DNA of 64,000 nt from Paractinoplanes atraurantiacus (GCF_900215205.1 NZ_OBDY01000025.1:1-64000), one strand, 5' to 3'; shown: positions 8,184 to 16,859, numbered from the stretch's first letter. The notes: generated by a model not told the origin, from the sequence alone. A program made the numbers and translations.

Positions 8184-10963
8184 TGAAGACCGCCGAGGAA
8201 CTCTGGGAACTGGTCGCCCAGGCCGACGACATGCCGTACGGCGCCGCGCAGATCGCGATGGTCGAGCAGATCCTGCGCCACGTCGACGCGGTGAACGATC
8301 CGCAGCTGGCCTTCGTCACCCGCATGATCGCCAGCAACGCCTACATCTACGGGGGCGAGCCGGCCAAGGCCTTCGTCACCTTCTCCTGGTGCATCGGCGA
8401 TTTCGACCGCAATCCGCAGCCGTACCACCAGCGCGCCCAGCACAACCTGCTCTGGCTCTTCAAGGCCATGGTCAACGCGCTCACCAAGTTCCCCGAGGTG
8501 CCGCTGGCCCGCACGTACGCGGTGCTCGACGACATGGAGCGGCGCTACCGTGAGTTCGGCCGCGGGCTGGGCGCGCTCTACAAATACCGCTATGTGGTGG
8601 CCGACCACGTGGGCCTGCGCGACGAGGCCGACTCCTGGTACGAGAAGTGGCAGGCCACACCGCGCGACAGCCTCTCCGACTGCGTCGGCTGCGACCCCAC
8701 CGACGTGGCGGCGCATCTCTCCACCCGCGGCCGGTTCGCCGAGGCGGTCGAGCACGCCCACCCGGTGCTCGAGGGCACGCTCAACTGCACCGAGCAGCCG
8801 CAGGCGATCCTCGAGGAGCTGATGGTTCCTTATCTGATGACGGGCCGGGAGTCCGACGCGGCCGACGCGCACCGCCGGTCGTACCGCCTCCAGCGGTCCA
8901 ACCTGGCCGACATGGCCGACGTCGCCGGCCACATCACGTTCTGCTCCCGCACCGGCAACGAGCACCGCGGCCTCGAGATCCTCCAGCGGCATATCGACTG
9001 GCTCGACAAGGCGCCCTCGCCGTCGGCGGCGATGGAGTTCGCCGCGGCTGGCGGTCACCTGTTGCGTCGCGTCACCGAGCTGGGCCACGGCGATGCCGTC
9101 GTGCGCCGTGCCGACCGTCCCGACACCACCGCCGCCGAGCTCGCCACCGAGCTGACGGCGCAGGCGACCGAGTTGGCCGCCCGGTTCGACGCCCGCAACG
9201 GCACGACGGCCCAGAGCGAGCGCATCGCCGAGTGGCTGGCCCGAGAGCCGTTCGGCGTCGAGCTGACTTTGTCACCGACCCAACGGACCACGGCGGCCTC
9301 GGCTGCCTCCGCCTCGGCTGCGCCTGCCTCGGTTGCCTCCGCCTCACCCACCTCGCCTGCCAAAGCCGACATCTCCGATATTCCCGCTGGTTTGAGTGCG
9401 GCTGAGCTGCTCGACCTGGCCGAGGAGCATGCCGGCGACGACCGCGACGAGGCCACGGCGGCGACGCTGGCCGAGTTCGACCGGCGGTTCCCCGAGCCCA
9501 GCGGCGAGGAGGCGGGCCGGCGGGCCGCGCTCGAGGGCGCGGCCGTCGACTGGCGCGAGGACCCGGAGGCCGTCGAGCGCACCTGGCGCCGCGCGATCGA
9601 CCTGCTGACCGAGGCCGGCGCGGCCGAGCGTGCGGCCGCGACCGGTGGTCGCCTCGGCATCCTCTACTGCCTGACCGGCCGGGTCGGCGAGGGCCTCGCC
9701 CTGGTGCGGGCCGAGGTGGCGCACATGACCGATCACGGCGACGACCGCCGCCGGTCGAGCGCCTGGTCGCGCCTGGCCATCGCGCAGTTCACGACCGACG
9801 ACTTCGCCGCCGCCGGCCAGAGCCTCGACCGGGCCGACGAGTTCGCCCGGGCCGCCGACCTGCCCCGGCATCGAGCGGTCCACGCGGTCTGGCGCGCCCG
9901 CATCCTCATGGCCGCCGCGTCGGCCCAGGGCCAGCCGGCACAGGACGACGCGCCGCAGGGCGACGCGGGACAGGGCGACGCGGCGACGGGCCCCGACCGC
10001 CGCGAGCAGGCTCTCGCCGCGGTGATGTGGGCGCGTGACTTCTACCGGGAGCACGGCCCGGCGTCGCGCACGGCCGAGGCCGCGCTGATGGTCGCCGACC
10101 TCGCCACCGACCTCGAGCAGGTGGCCGAGGCCTTCGGTGAGGTGCTCCTGGCCGACGGCCGGCCCGAGGTGGCGCTGATGGCCCGGGCCGGTCGCGGCCG
10201 GGCGCTGCTCCACCTCGACCGGGCCGCCGAGGCCGTTCCCGAGCTGGTCGAGGCCGTCGCTCTCTGCGCCGAGCAGGACGAGGAGCAGGGCGGCGCCTTC
10301 GTCCGGCAGGACCTCGCCATCGCCTACAAGGAGTCGGGCCGCCCGGTCGAGGCGGCCGAGGTGGCCGAGGAGGCTCTGCTGCGCTTCGAGCGGCTCGGCC
10401 TCGACGCCCCGGCCGACGACGTCCGCTTCCTGCTCGCCGGGCTCTATCGCGAGATCGGCGACAACCACGGGGCCCTCGCTCTCTACCGCACGCTGATCGA
10501 GAGCCTGGCCGGCAACCCGGCCGGGCGTGGCCAGGTCGGCGAGCAGGCGGGCGGGCTGCTCTACGACCTCGACCGCGACGCCGAGGCGGCGCAGACCTTC
10601 GAGGCCGCGGCCGCCGCGCTGCACGAGGCCGGCGACCTGATCGGGGAGCTGCGCGTGCTGCGCCGGCGGGTGAGCGCGTTGCACTACGCGGACGACGCGC
10701 CGGCCGGCCTGGCCGAGGCCGACCGGGCCGAGAAGCTCTACGCCGAGCTTCCGCCCGAGTTGGCGGCCGAGCCGAACGCGATCTGGCAGCGTTCGATGGT
10801 GGCCCGTGAGGCCGCCGGCCTGTTGATGGCCCGGGGCCGGCATGCCGAGGCGGTGTACCGGCTGGAGGAGTTGCCGGAGCGTCTGCGGTCGATCGGCGCC
10901 GAGGAGGACGCCGCCACGATCGAGAACATGCTGGGGGAGGCGCGAAACCCTACCGATGAGTAG
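8183..10963 (+). CDS. Large TPR-repeat protein coupled to HSP90
   Basis: 926 residues, soluble, almost entirely helical with TPR-like repeats. An Ala/Ser-rich linker around residues 370-400 and a Gln/Asp-rich linker around residues 590-605 separate the repeat blocks. No catalytic motif was seen. The N-terminal block (residues 1-360) contains the motif DCVGCDPTD and the aromatic sequence YKYRYVVADH. The ATG overlaps the HSP90 stop (TGATGA), so the two proteins are probably made in fixed ratio. By analogy with eukaryotic HSP90 co-chaperones, a client-recruiting partner role is reasonable but inferred. Annotation upstream of 8183 in this frame would be spurious, because that is the HSP90 gene. 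Confidence 0.85.
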   Translation: MKTAEELWELVAQADDMPYGAAQIAMVEQILRHVDAVNDPQLAFVTRMIASNAYIYGGEPAKAFVTFSWCIGDFDRNPQPYHQRAQHNLLWLFKAMVNALTKFPEVPLARTYAVLDDMERRYREFGRGLGALYKYRYVVADHVGLRDEADSWYEKWQATPRDSLSDCVGCDPTDVAAHLSTRGRFAEAVEHAHPVLEGTLNCTEQPQAILEELMVPYLMTGRESDAADAHRRSYRLQRSNLADMADVAGHITFCSRTGNEHRGLEILQRHIDWLDKAPSPSAAMEFAAAGGHLLRRVTELGHGDAVVRRADRPDTTAAELATELTAQATELAARFDARNGTTAQSERIAEWLAREPFGVELTLSPTQRTTAASAASASAAPASVASASPTSPAKADISDIPAGLSAAELLDLAEEHAGDDRDEATAATLAEFDRRFPEPSGEEAGRRAALEGAAVDWREDPEAVERTWRRAIDLLTEAGAAERAAATGGRLGILYCLTGRVGEGLALVRAEVAHMTDHGDDRRRSSAWSRLAIAQFTTDDFAAAGQSLDRADEFARAADLPRHRAVHAVWRARILMAAASAQGQPAQDDAPQGDAGQGDAATGPDRREQALAAVMWARDFYREHGPASRTAEAALMVADLATDLEQVAEAFGEVLLADGRPEVALMARAGRGRALLHLDRAAEAVPELVEAVALCAEQDEEQGGAFVRQDLAIAYKESGRPVEAAEVAEEALLRFERLGLDAPADDVRFLLAGLYREIGDNHGALALYRTLIESLAGNPAGRGQVGEQAGGLLYDLDRDAEAAQTFEAAAAALHEAGDLIGELRVLRRRVSALHYADDAPAGLAEADRAEKLYAELPPELAAEPNAIWQRSMVAREAAGLLMARGRHAEAVYRLEELPERLRSIGAEEDAATIENMLGEARNPTDE

Positions 10964-10966
10964 ACT

Positions 10967-10982
10967 CCTTAACGCACGTTAA
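10967..10982. promoter_or_regulatory. TetR-type operator upstream of the TetR/biotin carboxylase operon
   Basis: The inverted repeat CTTAACGCACGTTAAG has perfect 7-bp arms around a two-base centre. It ends 33 bases before the TetR start codon. The core TAACG-N2-CGTTA recurs twice upstream of the carboxyltransferase gene at 16830-16859, so one regulator probably controls both operons. Confidence 0.75.
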
Positions 10983-11015
10983 GCATTCGGCTTGACAGAG
11001 GGTTAGAGTGACCTC

Positions 11016-11621
11016 GTGACAACGGTTGATCAGCAGCAGCGCCCGGGGCCGCCCGCGCCCCGGCGGCGGTCGCGGCGCGACGAGATCCTGGAGATCGCGG
11101 TCGGCCTCTTCGCGGCCCGTGGGTATCACGGTGTCTCGATGGACGACATCGGCTCGGCGGCCGGTGTCACCGGCCCGGCGCTCTATCACCACTTCGCCGG
11201 CAAAGAGGCGATGCTCGTGGCGGCGCTCATCCCGGTGAGCGAGGGCCTGCTGCACGGCGGCGAGGCCCGCGTCGCGCTGCACCCCGGCGACGCCAGTGCC
11301 GCGCTTGCCGATCTGATCGACTTCCACGTCGAGTTCGCCCTGGCCAACCCGGCCGTGATCGCGCTGCACCTGCACGAGCTCGACCGCCTGCCCGAGGAGC
11401 CGCGGCGCCAGATCCGCCGGCTCCAGCGGCTCTACGTCGAGGAGTGGGTGGCCGTGCTGAGCAAGCTGCGGCCCGAGCTCGACGCGTCCGAGGCCCGGGT
11501 GCTCGCCCACGCGGCGTTCGGCCTGATGAACTCGACGCCGTTCCTGGGCGGCGAGGTCGACCGGCGCCGCCGGGCCGCGCTGCTGCGCGAGGCCACGATC
11601 CACGCGCTGACGGGGCACTGA
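11016..11621 (+). CDS. TetR-family transcriptional regulator
   Basis: 201 residues from a GTG at 11016. An N-terminal helix-turn-helix lies around residues 40-65 (SMDDIGSAAGVTGPALYHHF), followed by an all-helical ligand domain. It is the first gene of an operon with biotin carboxylase and HMG-CoA lyase, and its stop overlaps the carboxylase ATG by one base. The operator at 10967-10982 suggests autoregulation. Matching sites at 16830-16859 suggest it also represses the carboxyltransferase/acyl-CoA dehydrogenase operon. The setting resembles the mycobacterial regulator BkaR, which controls branched-chain keto-acid catabolism, with an acyl-CoA intermediate as a plausible ligand. The ligand assignment is inferred. 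Confidence 0.88.
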   Translation: MTTVDQQQRPGPPAPRRRSRRDEILEIAVGLFAARGYHGVSMDDIGSAAGVTGPALYHHFAGKEAMLVAALIPVSEGLLHGGEARVALHPGDASAALADLIDFHVEFALANPAVIALHLHELDRLPEEPRRQIRRLQRLYVEEWVAVLSKLRPELDASEARVLAHAAFGLMNSTPFLGGEVDRRRRAALLREATIHALTGH

Positions 11622-12949
11622 TGATCGAGTCGCTGCTCGTCGCGAACCGGGGGGAGATCGCCCGGCGGATCGTCCGGACCGCGCGGCGGCTCGGCATCCG
11701 CACGATCGTGGTGCACTCCGAGGCCGACGCCGGCATGCCGTTCGTGCTCGAGGCCGACGAGGCGGTCTGTGTCGGCCCGGCCAACCCGGCCCAGAGCTAC
11801 CGCAACGCCGAGGCCATCCTGGCCGCCGCGAAATCCACCGGCGCTCAGGCGATCCACCCGGGCTACGGCTTCCTCAGCGAAAACGCCGACTTCGCCCGCG
11901 CGGTCGAGGCCAATGGCCTGATCTGGGTCGGCCCCGGTCCCGAGGCGATCGCCGCGATGGGCGACAAGATCAACGCGCGCAACATCATGGCCGCGGCCGG
12001 CGTGCCGGTCGCTCCGGGCTCGCACGATCCGGCGGCCACTGTGGACGCCGCGGTCGAGGCCGCCGCCGAGATCGGCTACCCGGTGATGGTCAAGGCTGCC
12101 GCCGGCGGTGGCGGCATGGGCATGGCGGTCGCCGACGACGAGAAGGCCCTGCGCGCCGAGTACGCCAAGGTGCGCGGCTTCGCCGAGCGCATGTTCGGCG
12201 ACGGCTCGGTGCTGATCGAGCGCTACTTCCCCCGGGTGCGCCACGTCGAGGTGCAGATCCTCGGCCTGGCCGACGGCCGGGTGATCGCCCTGTCCGAGCG
12301 CGAGTGCTCGGTGCAGCGCCGCAACCAGAAACTGGTGGAGGAGACGCCCAGCCCGGCCGTCTCGCCCGAGCTGCGCGAGCGTTTCCTGGCCGCCGCGGTG
12401 CGGGCCGGCGAGGCGGTCGGCTACCGCAACGCGGGCACTGTCGAGTGCCTGCTCGACCCCGCCACCGGGGAGTTCTTCTTCCTCGAGATGAACACGCGCC
12501 TGCAGGTCGAGCACCCGATCACCGAGATCATCCACGGCATCGACCTGGTCGAGGAGCAGCTGCGGATAGCCTCCGGTGAGGCGGTCGAGATCCCCCGGGA
12601 AACCAGCGGTCACGCGATCGAGTTCCGCGTCAACGCCGAGGACCCGAAACGCTTCTTCCCCGGCCCGGGCCAGATCACCACCTGGGTCGAGCCGTCCGGT
12701 GACGGTGTCCGCGTCGACTCCGGCTACGCCGAGGGCACGGCGGTCACCCAGCACTACGACTCGCTCATGGCCAAGCTCATCGTGGTCGGCTCCGACCGGG
12801 CCGAGGCGATCGCGCGCGCCCGAAAAGCGGTCGCCGATTTCCAGATCGCCGGCCCCAAGAACAACCTGCCGTTCTTCACCGAGCTCCTGGACAACCCGGA
12901 GTTCCTGTCCGGCGACTACGACACCGGCATCGTGTCCCGAATGAGGTGA
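11621..12949 (+). CDS. Biotin carboxylase subunit of an acyl-CoA carboxylase, lacking a BCCP domain
   Basis: 442 residues. The full biotin carboxylase fold is present: N-terminal LLVANRGEIARRI, the ATP-grasp glycine-rich loop AAAGGGGMGM, and FFFLEMNTRLQVEHPITE in the active site. It makes carboxybiotin from bicarbonate and ATP. Actinobacterial alpha subunits of methylcrotonyl- or propionyl-CoA carboxylases are normally about 600-660 residues with a C-terminal biotin carrier domain. Here the protein stops after the carboxylase domain and the next gene starts seven bases later. No AMKM-type biotin site was seen nearby, so the carrier must be supplied from elsewhere. Context (HMG-CoA lyase, carboxyltransferase, acyl-CoA dehydrogenase) favours methylcrotonyl-CoA carboxylase. 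Confidence 0.9.
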   Translation: MIESLLVANRGEIARRIVRTARRLGIRTIVVHSEADAGMPFVLEADEAVCVGPANPAQSYRNAEAILAAAKSTGAQAIHPGYGFLSENADFARAVEANGLIWVGPGPEAIAAMGDKINARNIMAAAGVPVAPGSHDPAATVDAAVEAAAEIGYPVMVKAAAGGGGMGMAVADDEKALRAEYAKVRGFAERMFGDGSVLIERYFPRVRHVEVQILGLADGRVIALSERECSVQRRNQKLVEETPSPAVSPELRERFLAAAVRAGEAVGYRNAGTVECLLDPATGEFFFLEMNTRLQVEHPITEIIHGIDLVEEQLRIASGEAVEIPRETSGHAIEFRVNAEDPKRFFPGPGQITTWVEPSGDGVRVDSGYAEGTAVTQHYDSLMAKLIVVGSDRAEAIARARKAVADFQIAGPKNNLPFFTELLDNPEFLSGDYDTGIVSRMR

Positions 12950-12956
12950 TCCGCCG

Positions 12957-13835
12957 ATGACGTCCGTGAGCATCCGAGAGGTCGCGCCGCGGGATGGACT
13001 CCAGAACGAGGAGCCCATCCCGACCGACGCCAAGGTCGCGCTGATCGACGCGCTGAGCGAGACGGGCGTCCGGCGGATCGAGGCCGTCTCCTTCGTGCAT
13101 CCCAAGGCCATCCCGCAGATGGCCGACGCCGACGAGGTCTGGTCGCGGGCCAGGAAGCATCCGGAGATCCGCTACTCGGCGCTGATCCCGAACACGCGCG
13201 GCGCGCAACGGGCCCTCGCGGCCGGCTTCCGTGAGATCGAGGTCGTCGTGTCCGCCTCGGACACTCACAACCGGCGCAACCTCAACCGCTCGACCGGCGA
13301 GTCGCTCGACGACATCGCCTCGCTCGTCCCGCTGATCCACGAGGCCGGCGCGACGGTCGAGGTGATCGTGGCGACCAGCTTCGGCTGCCCGTTCGAGGGC
13401 GACATCGATCCCGACCGGGTGGCCGGCATCGTGTCCCGGGTCCGGGCCGACGGCGCCGACCGGATCGCGTTCGGCGACACGACCGGCATGGCGACTCCCC
13501 GCCGGGTCCGTGATCTTCTTTCGGCCGTCCGTCCCGACCTTCTGCATTTCCACAACACCAGAGGTACGGGGTTGGCCAACATCCTCACGGCCCTCGAGCT
13601 GGGGGTGACCGAGTTCGACGCCAGCGTGGGCGGGATCGGCGGCTGTCCTTATGCGCCCGGCGCCTCGGGAAACGTGGCGACCGAGGAGGTCGTCCACATG
13701 CTCCACGACATGGGCATCGACACCGGAATCGACCTGGACCGGCTGATCGAGGTCGCCGGGGAGGCCGAGAAACTGCTCGGCCGTACCCTGCCGTCGGGTG
13801 TTCTACGCGCGGGGCCACGAACGAGATTGGTGTGA
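12957..13835 (+). CDS. Hydroxymethylglutaryl-CoA lyase
   Basis: 292 residues with the DRE-TIM metallolyase signature: RDGLQNE near residue 12, the metal-binding HFHNTRG, and GGIGGCPYAPGASGN carrying the catalytic cysteine loop. It cleaves HMG-CoA to acetoacetate and acetyl-CoA, the last step of leucine breakdown, in the cytoplasm. It is co-transcribed with the TetR regulator and biotin carboxylase (seven-base gap). This placement is the main reason to assign the cluster to leucine rather than propionate or fatty-acid metabolism. Confidence 0.93.
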   Translation: MTSVSIREVAPRDGLQNEEPIPTDAKVALIDALSETGVRRIEAVSFVHPKAIPQMADADEVWSRARKHPEIRYSALIPNTRGAQRALAAGFREIEVVVSASDTHNRRNLNRSTGESLDDIASLVPLIHEAGATVEVIVATSFGCPFEGDIDPDRVAGIVSRVRADGADRIAFGDTTGMATPRRVRDLLSAVRPDLLHFHNTRGTGLANILTALELGVTEFDASVGGIGGCPYAPGASGNVATEEVVHMLHDMGIDTGIDLDRLIEVAGEAEKLLGRTLPSGVLRAGPRTRLV

Positions 13836-13980
13836 TTTCCCCCGCAGCGGGCCGCGATCATTTTTCCGATTTGCCCGCGTGACCGCTGTCCCGTCGTTTC
13901 GTTACCAATACCGAGTGGCCGATATCGCCGAATACGGCGGATCCGCCACCGGTTCGAGTCGAAACGACGAGGGGCGGAAC

Positions 13981-15036
13981 ATGACGGGACTGGGGGTCGG
14001 GCGTACGCGCACGGCGCACCTTCCGATCGTGCCGCCCACCGGCGACTCCACGCCCGTGCCGCCTCACATCCAGGGGGCGGAGTGGCGTTCGGAGGGCCGC
14101 GCACGCCGGCACACCGGTTCCCGGTGGGGCCTGCGAGTCCTCGTCGTCGGCGGCCTGGCCGGTGCGGCCTGGCTGCTCACCGGTGCCGCCGCACATGCCG
14201 CGGACCGGGTCGACGGGCCGGACGGCTCGTTGCTCGGCTCCGTCATCGGCGCCGACACCACAGCTCCGGTCACCGGTCTCCTGCAGGCGGCTGTCCAGCC
14301 GCTGGAGGCGGAACGACCGGACCATGAGCGACACCTGACCGACATCCTCGACGTTCCCCAGCGGGTTCTCTCCCATCCGGCGGAGACTGTCGACGAGGTC
14401 AGGGACGACAACACCGGGACCCCGGTGGACGCCGCCGTGAGCGACGTCGACCAGGTCCTCTCGGACGTCACCGGCACAATCCGCCTCATCGGCGGCCCGG
14501 AGACCCCGCAGCGGCTCACCGCGGTGACCGACGCTGTCACCGAGACCGTGGATCCGGACGACGATCGCCAGGAGCCCACGGAGACCGACCGGCCGCTGAA
14601 GCAGCAGCCGGACGACGAGCCGGCCGATGCCGGCCCGGCGAGCCCTGTCACGATCACCAAGGCCTCGCGGGCCCCGGTCGCCGGCCACCACGCCGCCGTA
14701 CCGGTCAAGCACCGCAAGGTCTCCTCCGCACCACTGGCTCACCGGCACCACCACCACGCCCGCGCCGCTCAGGCGGCGAAGGTCGTGGCGCCGGAGCGGG
14801 CCGGGGAGGAAAGCACGCCCGGCGGTGACGAGCCGGCCGCTGTTCTGCGGCTGCGTCTCGGGGACGTCAGCGGCACTCCGACCAGTGGGTCGGGGACACC
14901 GACGGAAGGTGGCTCCGCGGCCTTCCTGCCGGCTGCGATCGCCGGCGGCACGATGGCCAGCCATCTTGCGGCGATCGCGTCCGATGTCGAGGCCCGGCAG
15001 CACGACGCCGAGGCACCGACCGTCTCACCTGACTGA
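13981..15036 (+). CDS. Exported protein of unknown function, His- and Pro-rich
   Basis: 351 residues from the ATG at 13981. I do not recognise a family. An Arg-rich segment (residues ~35-48) precedes a hydrophobic stretch ending in AAAHAADR around residue 76, so the protein looks exported with a long N-terminal extension before the signal segment. The mature part is hydrophilic, with Asp/Glu-rich parts, a HRHHHH run and a C-terminal Gly/Ser/Thr segment. No LPXTG-like sorting motif is seen. It is followed after 258 bases by the chaplin-like gene on the same strand; both interrupt the leucine-catabolism genes. A surface or spore-coat role is only inferred from that neighbour. Confidence 0.72.
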   Translation: MTGLGVGRTRTAHLPIVPPTGDSTPVPPHIQGAEWRSEGRARRHTGSRWGLRVLVVGGLAGAAWLLTGAAAHAADRVDGPDGSLLGSVIGADTTAPVTGLLQAAVQPLEAERPDHERHLTDILDVPQRVLSHPAETVDEVRDDNTGTPVDAAVSDVDQVLSDVTGTIRLIGGPETPQRLTAVTDAVTETVDPDDDRQEPTETDRPLKQQPDDEPADAGPASPVTITKASRAPVAGHHAAVPVKHRKVSSAPLAHRHHHHARAAQAAKVVAPERAGEESTPGGDEPAAVLRLRLGDVSGTPTSGSGTPTEGGSAAFLPAAIAGGTMASHLAAIASDVEARQHDAEAPTVSPD

Positions 15037-15060
15037 GTCCAGGGCGCTCGACGACCGGCC

Positions 15061-15118
15061 GGCACCGCTTCGGTGCCCGCGGCCGGGCCCGATTCCCGAA
15101 CCGCTTGCGAACAAGCGG
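15061..15118 (+). other. Two perfect hairpins in the gap before the chaplin-like gene
   Basis: GGCACCG-CTT-CGGTGCC (15061-15077) and CCGCTTG-CGAA-CAAGCGG (15101-15118) are both perfect 7-bp stems. They lie in the 258-base gap between two exported-protein genes. Neither has a T-run, so they may end the upstream transcript or shape the leader of the downstream gene. Confidence 0.55.
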
Positions 15119-15294
15119 CGAATCGCCGGCGCCTGGATTCACGCACCGCACCGAAGCGCCTTGTGGGCGCATGTCGACAAGCGGAGTCAGGGTCAGAAAA
15201 ACCGAGCCAGGGCACCGCTGCGCCCGAAACACATCGCCCCAATTGAATACGCATGCATTTTGCCGAAACATTCTTGAAAGGCATTTCTTTCCTC

Positions 15295-16656
15295 ATGAAG
15301 ACTTGGGTTCGTAAGACTCTGAGCGTCGGCGTCCTGGCCGCTGGCGCCCTGCTGTTCGCCCCGGCCGCCGCGCAGGCCGACGTCATCCAGTCGAACGGCG
15401 ACAACAACGGGATCCTCAACGGCACCCAGCTCGCCGTCCCGGTCCGCGTCCCGGTCAACGTCGTCGGCACCTCGGTCGGCATCCTGGGCGTGGCCGACTC
15501 GCGCGGCGCCGGTGTCAACCACATCGAGAGCGGCCGTCGCAACGTCCAGTCCAACGGGGACAACAACGGCATCCTGAACGGGACCCAGGCGTACCTGCCG
15601 GTCAACGTTCCGGTGAACGTCGTCGGCACGGCGGCCGCGGTCGCCGGCCACGCCCAGGCCTCCGGCGTCGGTGTCAACCAGCTCGAGGAGAGCGGCCGGA
15701 CCACCGAGCACGGCTGGCGTGACCGTGACGGCGACATCCAGTCGAACGGCGACAATAACGGGATCCTGAACGGGACCCAGCTGTACGCGCCGATCGACGT
15801 CCCGATCAACGTCTGCGGCACCTCGATCGCGCTGCTCGGCGCGGCCGACAGCCGGGCGCTGTGCGTCAACAACCTGGAGAGCGGCAAGGCCTCGCGCAAG
15901 GAGAGCGTCCGTCGTAACGGCGGCGACATCCAGAGCAACGGCGACAACAACGGGATCGCCAACGGCACCCAGCTGTACGCGCCGATCAGCCTCCCGGTGA
16001 ACCTGTCCGGCACCTCGGTCGCCGTCCTCGGCGCCTCGGACGCCCGCGCGGTCTCCGTCAACAAGCTGGAGAAGGGCGCCGGTCACCACGACGACTTCAT
16101 CCAGAGCAACGGCGACAACAACGGCATCCTGAACGGCACCCAGATCGGTGTTCCGATCAACGTGCCGATCAACGTCTGCGGCACCTCGATCGGCATCCTG
16201 GGCGCGGCCCAGTCGTCGGCGGCGTGCGTCAACGACCTCAGCGACCGTGACGGCCGGGACCGTGGCGGCTTCTGGGGCGGCGACGACTGGGACGGCGACT
16301 GGGACGGTCACCACGGCCACGGCCACGGCAAGCCGGGTCACGGTCACGGCGACGACGACGACTTCGGTGGCGCGCAGGGCGAGGACCCGGACGACTACAA
16401 GGGCAACGGCGGCGTCAAGGGTGACGACGACCGTGACAAGCCGGGCTACAGCCAGGACGAGGAGCCCGCGGACGCCCAGGGCGAGGAGCCCATGGACGAG
16501 GAGCCGGCCGCCGGCTACACCAAGCCGGCCGCGACCGGTTCGGACACCAAGGCCACCGGTGGTCGCAAGGCCATGACCGAGGGCTCGCCGGTGACCGACC
16601 TGGCCGGGACCGTCGGCGACGCCACGGGCCTGGGCCTGCTGAACACGCTTCGCTGA
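15295..16656 (+). CDS. Secreted protein with five chaplin-like modules and an acidic His/Gly-rich tail
   Basis: 453 residues. A signal peptide covers residues 1-28 (cleavage after AQA). Five modules start with QSNGDNNGI at residues 32, 85, 149, 213 and 270. Each continues with a VPVNVPINVCGTSIGILG-like strand pair, the hallmark of chaplins, the amphipathic proteins that coat aerial hyphae and spores. Only modules 3 and 5 keep the two chaplin cysteines (NVCG and the later CVN); modules 1, 2 and 4 have Val or Ser instead. Residues ~317-453 form a Gly/His/Asp/Glu-rich tail with no sorting signal or C-terminal helix. I chose the ATG at 15295 because it opens the signal peptide. The name chaplin-like rests on motif resemblance. 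Confidence 0.85.
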   Translation: MKTWVRKTLSVGVLAAGALLFAPAAAQADVIQSNGDNNGILNGTQLAVPVRVPVNVVGTSVGILGVADSRGAGVNHIESGRRNVQSNGDNNGILNGTQAYLPVNVPVNVVGTAAAVAGHAQASGVGVNQLEESGRTTEHGWRDRDGDIQSNGDNNGILNGTQLYAPIDVPINVCGTSIALLGAADSRALCVNNLESGKASRKESVRRNGGDIQSNGDNNGIANGTQLYAPISLPVNLSGTSVAVLGASDARAVSVNKLEKGAGHHDDFIQSNGDNNGILNGTQIGVPINVPINVCGTSIGILGAAQSSAACVNDLSDRDGRDRGGFWGGDDWDGDWDGHHGHGHGKPGHGHGDDDDFGGAQGEDPDDYKGNGGVKGDDDRDKPGYSQDEEPADAQGEEPMDEEPAAGYTKPAATGSDTKATGGRKAMTEGSPVTDLAGTVGDATGLGLLNTLR

Positions 16657-16670
16657 TCACCCGCACAGAC

Positions 16671-16699
16671 CGGGTCGCGCCGGTCCCGGGTGCGACCCG
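16671..16699 (+). terminator. Hairpin after the chaplin-like gene
   Basis: Eight-bp perfect arms, CGGGTCGC and GCGACCCG, begin 15 bases after the stop codon. There is no clear T-run, as is common in high-GC genomes. Confidence 0.5.
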
Positions 16700-16758
16700 A
16701 CGACGCCAGGAGGCGTCGAGCATGAACCGGTGTCCCTCCACGGCGCCGGAGCAGTGAA

Positions 16759-16799
16759 ACGGACGGGAGTCTCCGCAGCCGGCGGGGGCTCCCGTCCGT
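16759..16799 (+). terminator. Strong hairpin terminator upstream of the carboxyltransferase operon
   Basis: An 11-bp perfect stem, ACGGACGGGAG paired with CTCCCGTCCGT, has a 19-base loop. It separates the exported-protein genes from the carboxyltransferase promoter and operators that follow. Confidence 0.65.
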
Positions 16800-16829
16800 C
16801 GTTGCCGTGACCTTGACAGGTGAGCTACC

Positions 16830-16859
16830 CTAACGGTCGTTAAACCTAACGATCGTTCA
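16830..16859. promoter_or_regulatory. Tandem TetR operators upstream of carboxyltransferase
   Basis: Two copies of the core seen at 10967-10982 lie 16 bases apart centre to centre. TAACGGTCGTTA is at 16831-16842 and TAACGATCGTTC at 16847-16858. A TTGACA hexamer at 16813-16818 lies just upstream, so a bound repressor would cover the promoter region. The operators end 27 bases before the gene. Confidence 0.75.

Noticed and set aside
16590..16656. LAGT near the C-terminus of the chaplin-like protein as a sortase signal
   Set aside because: The fifth position is Val rather than Gly, and no hydrophobic helix or positive tail follows.
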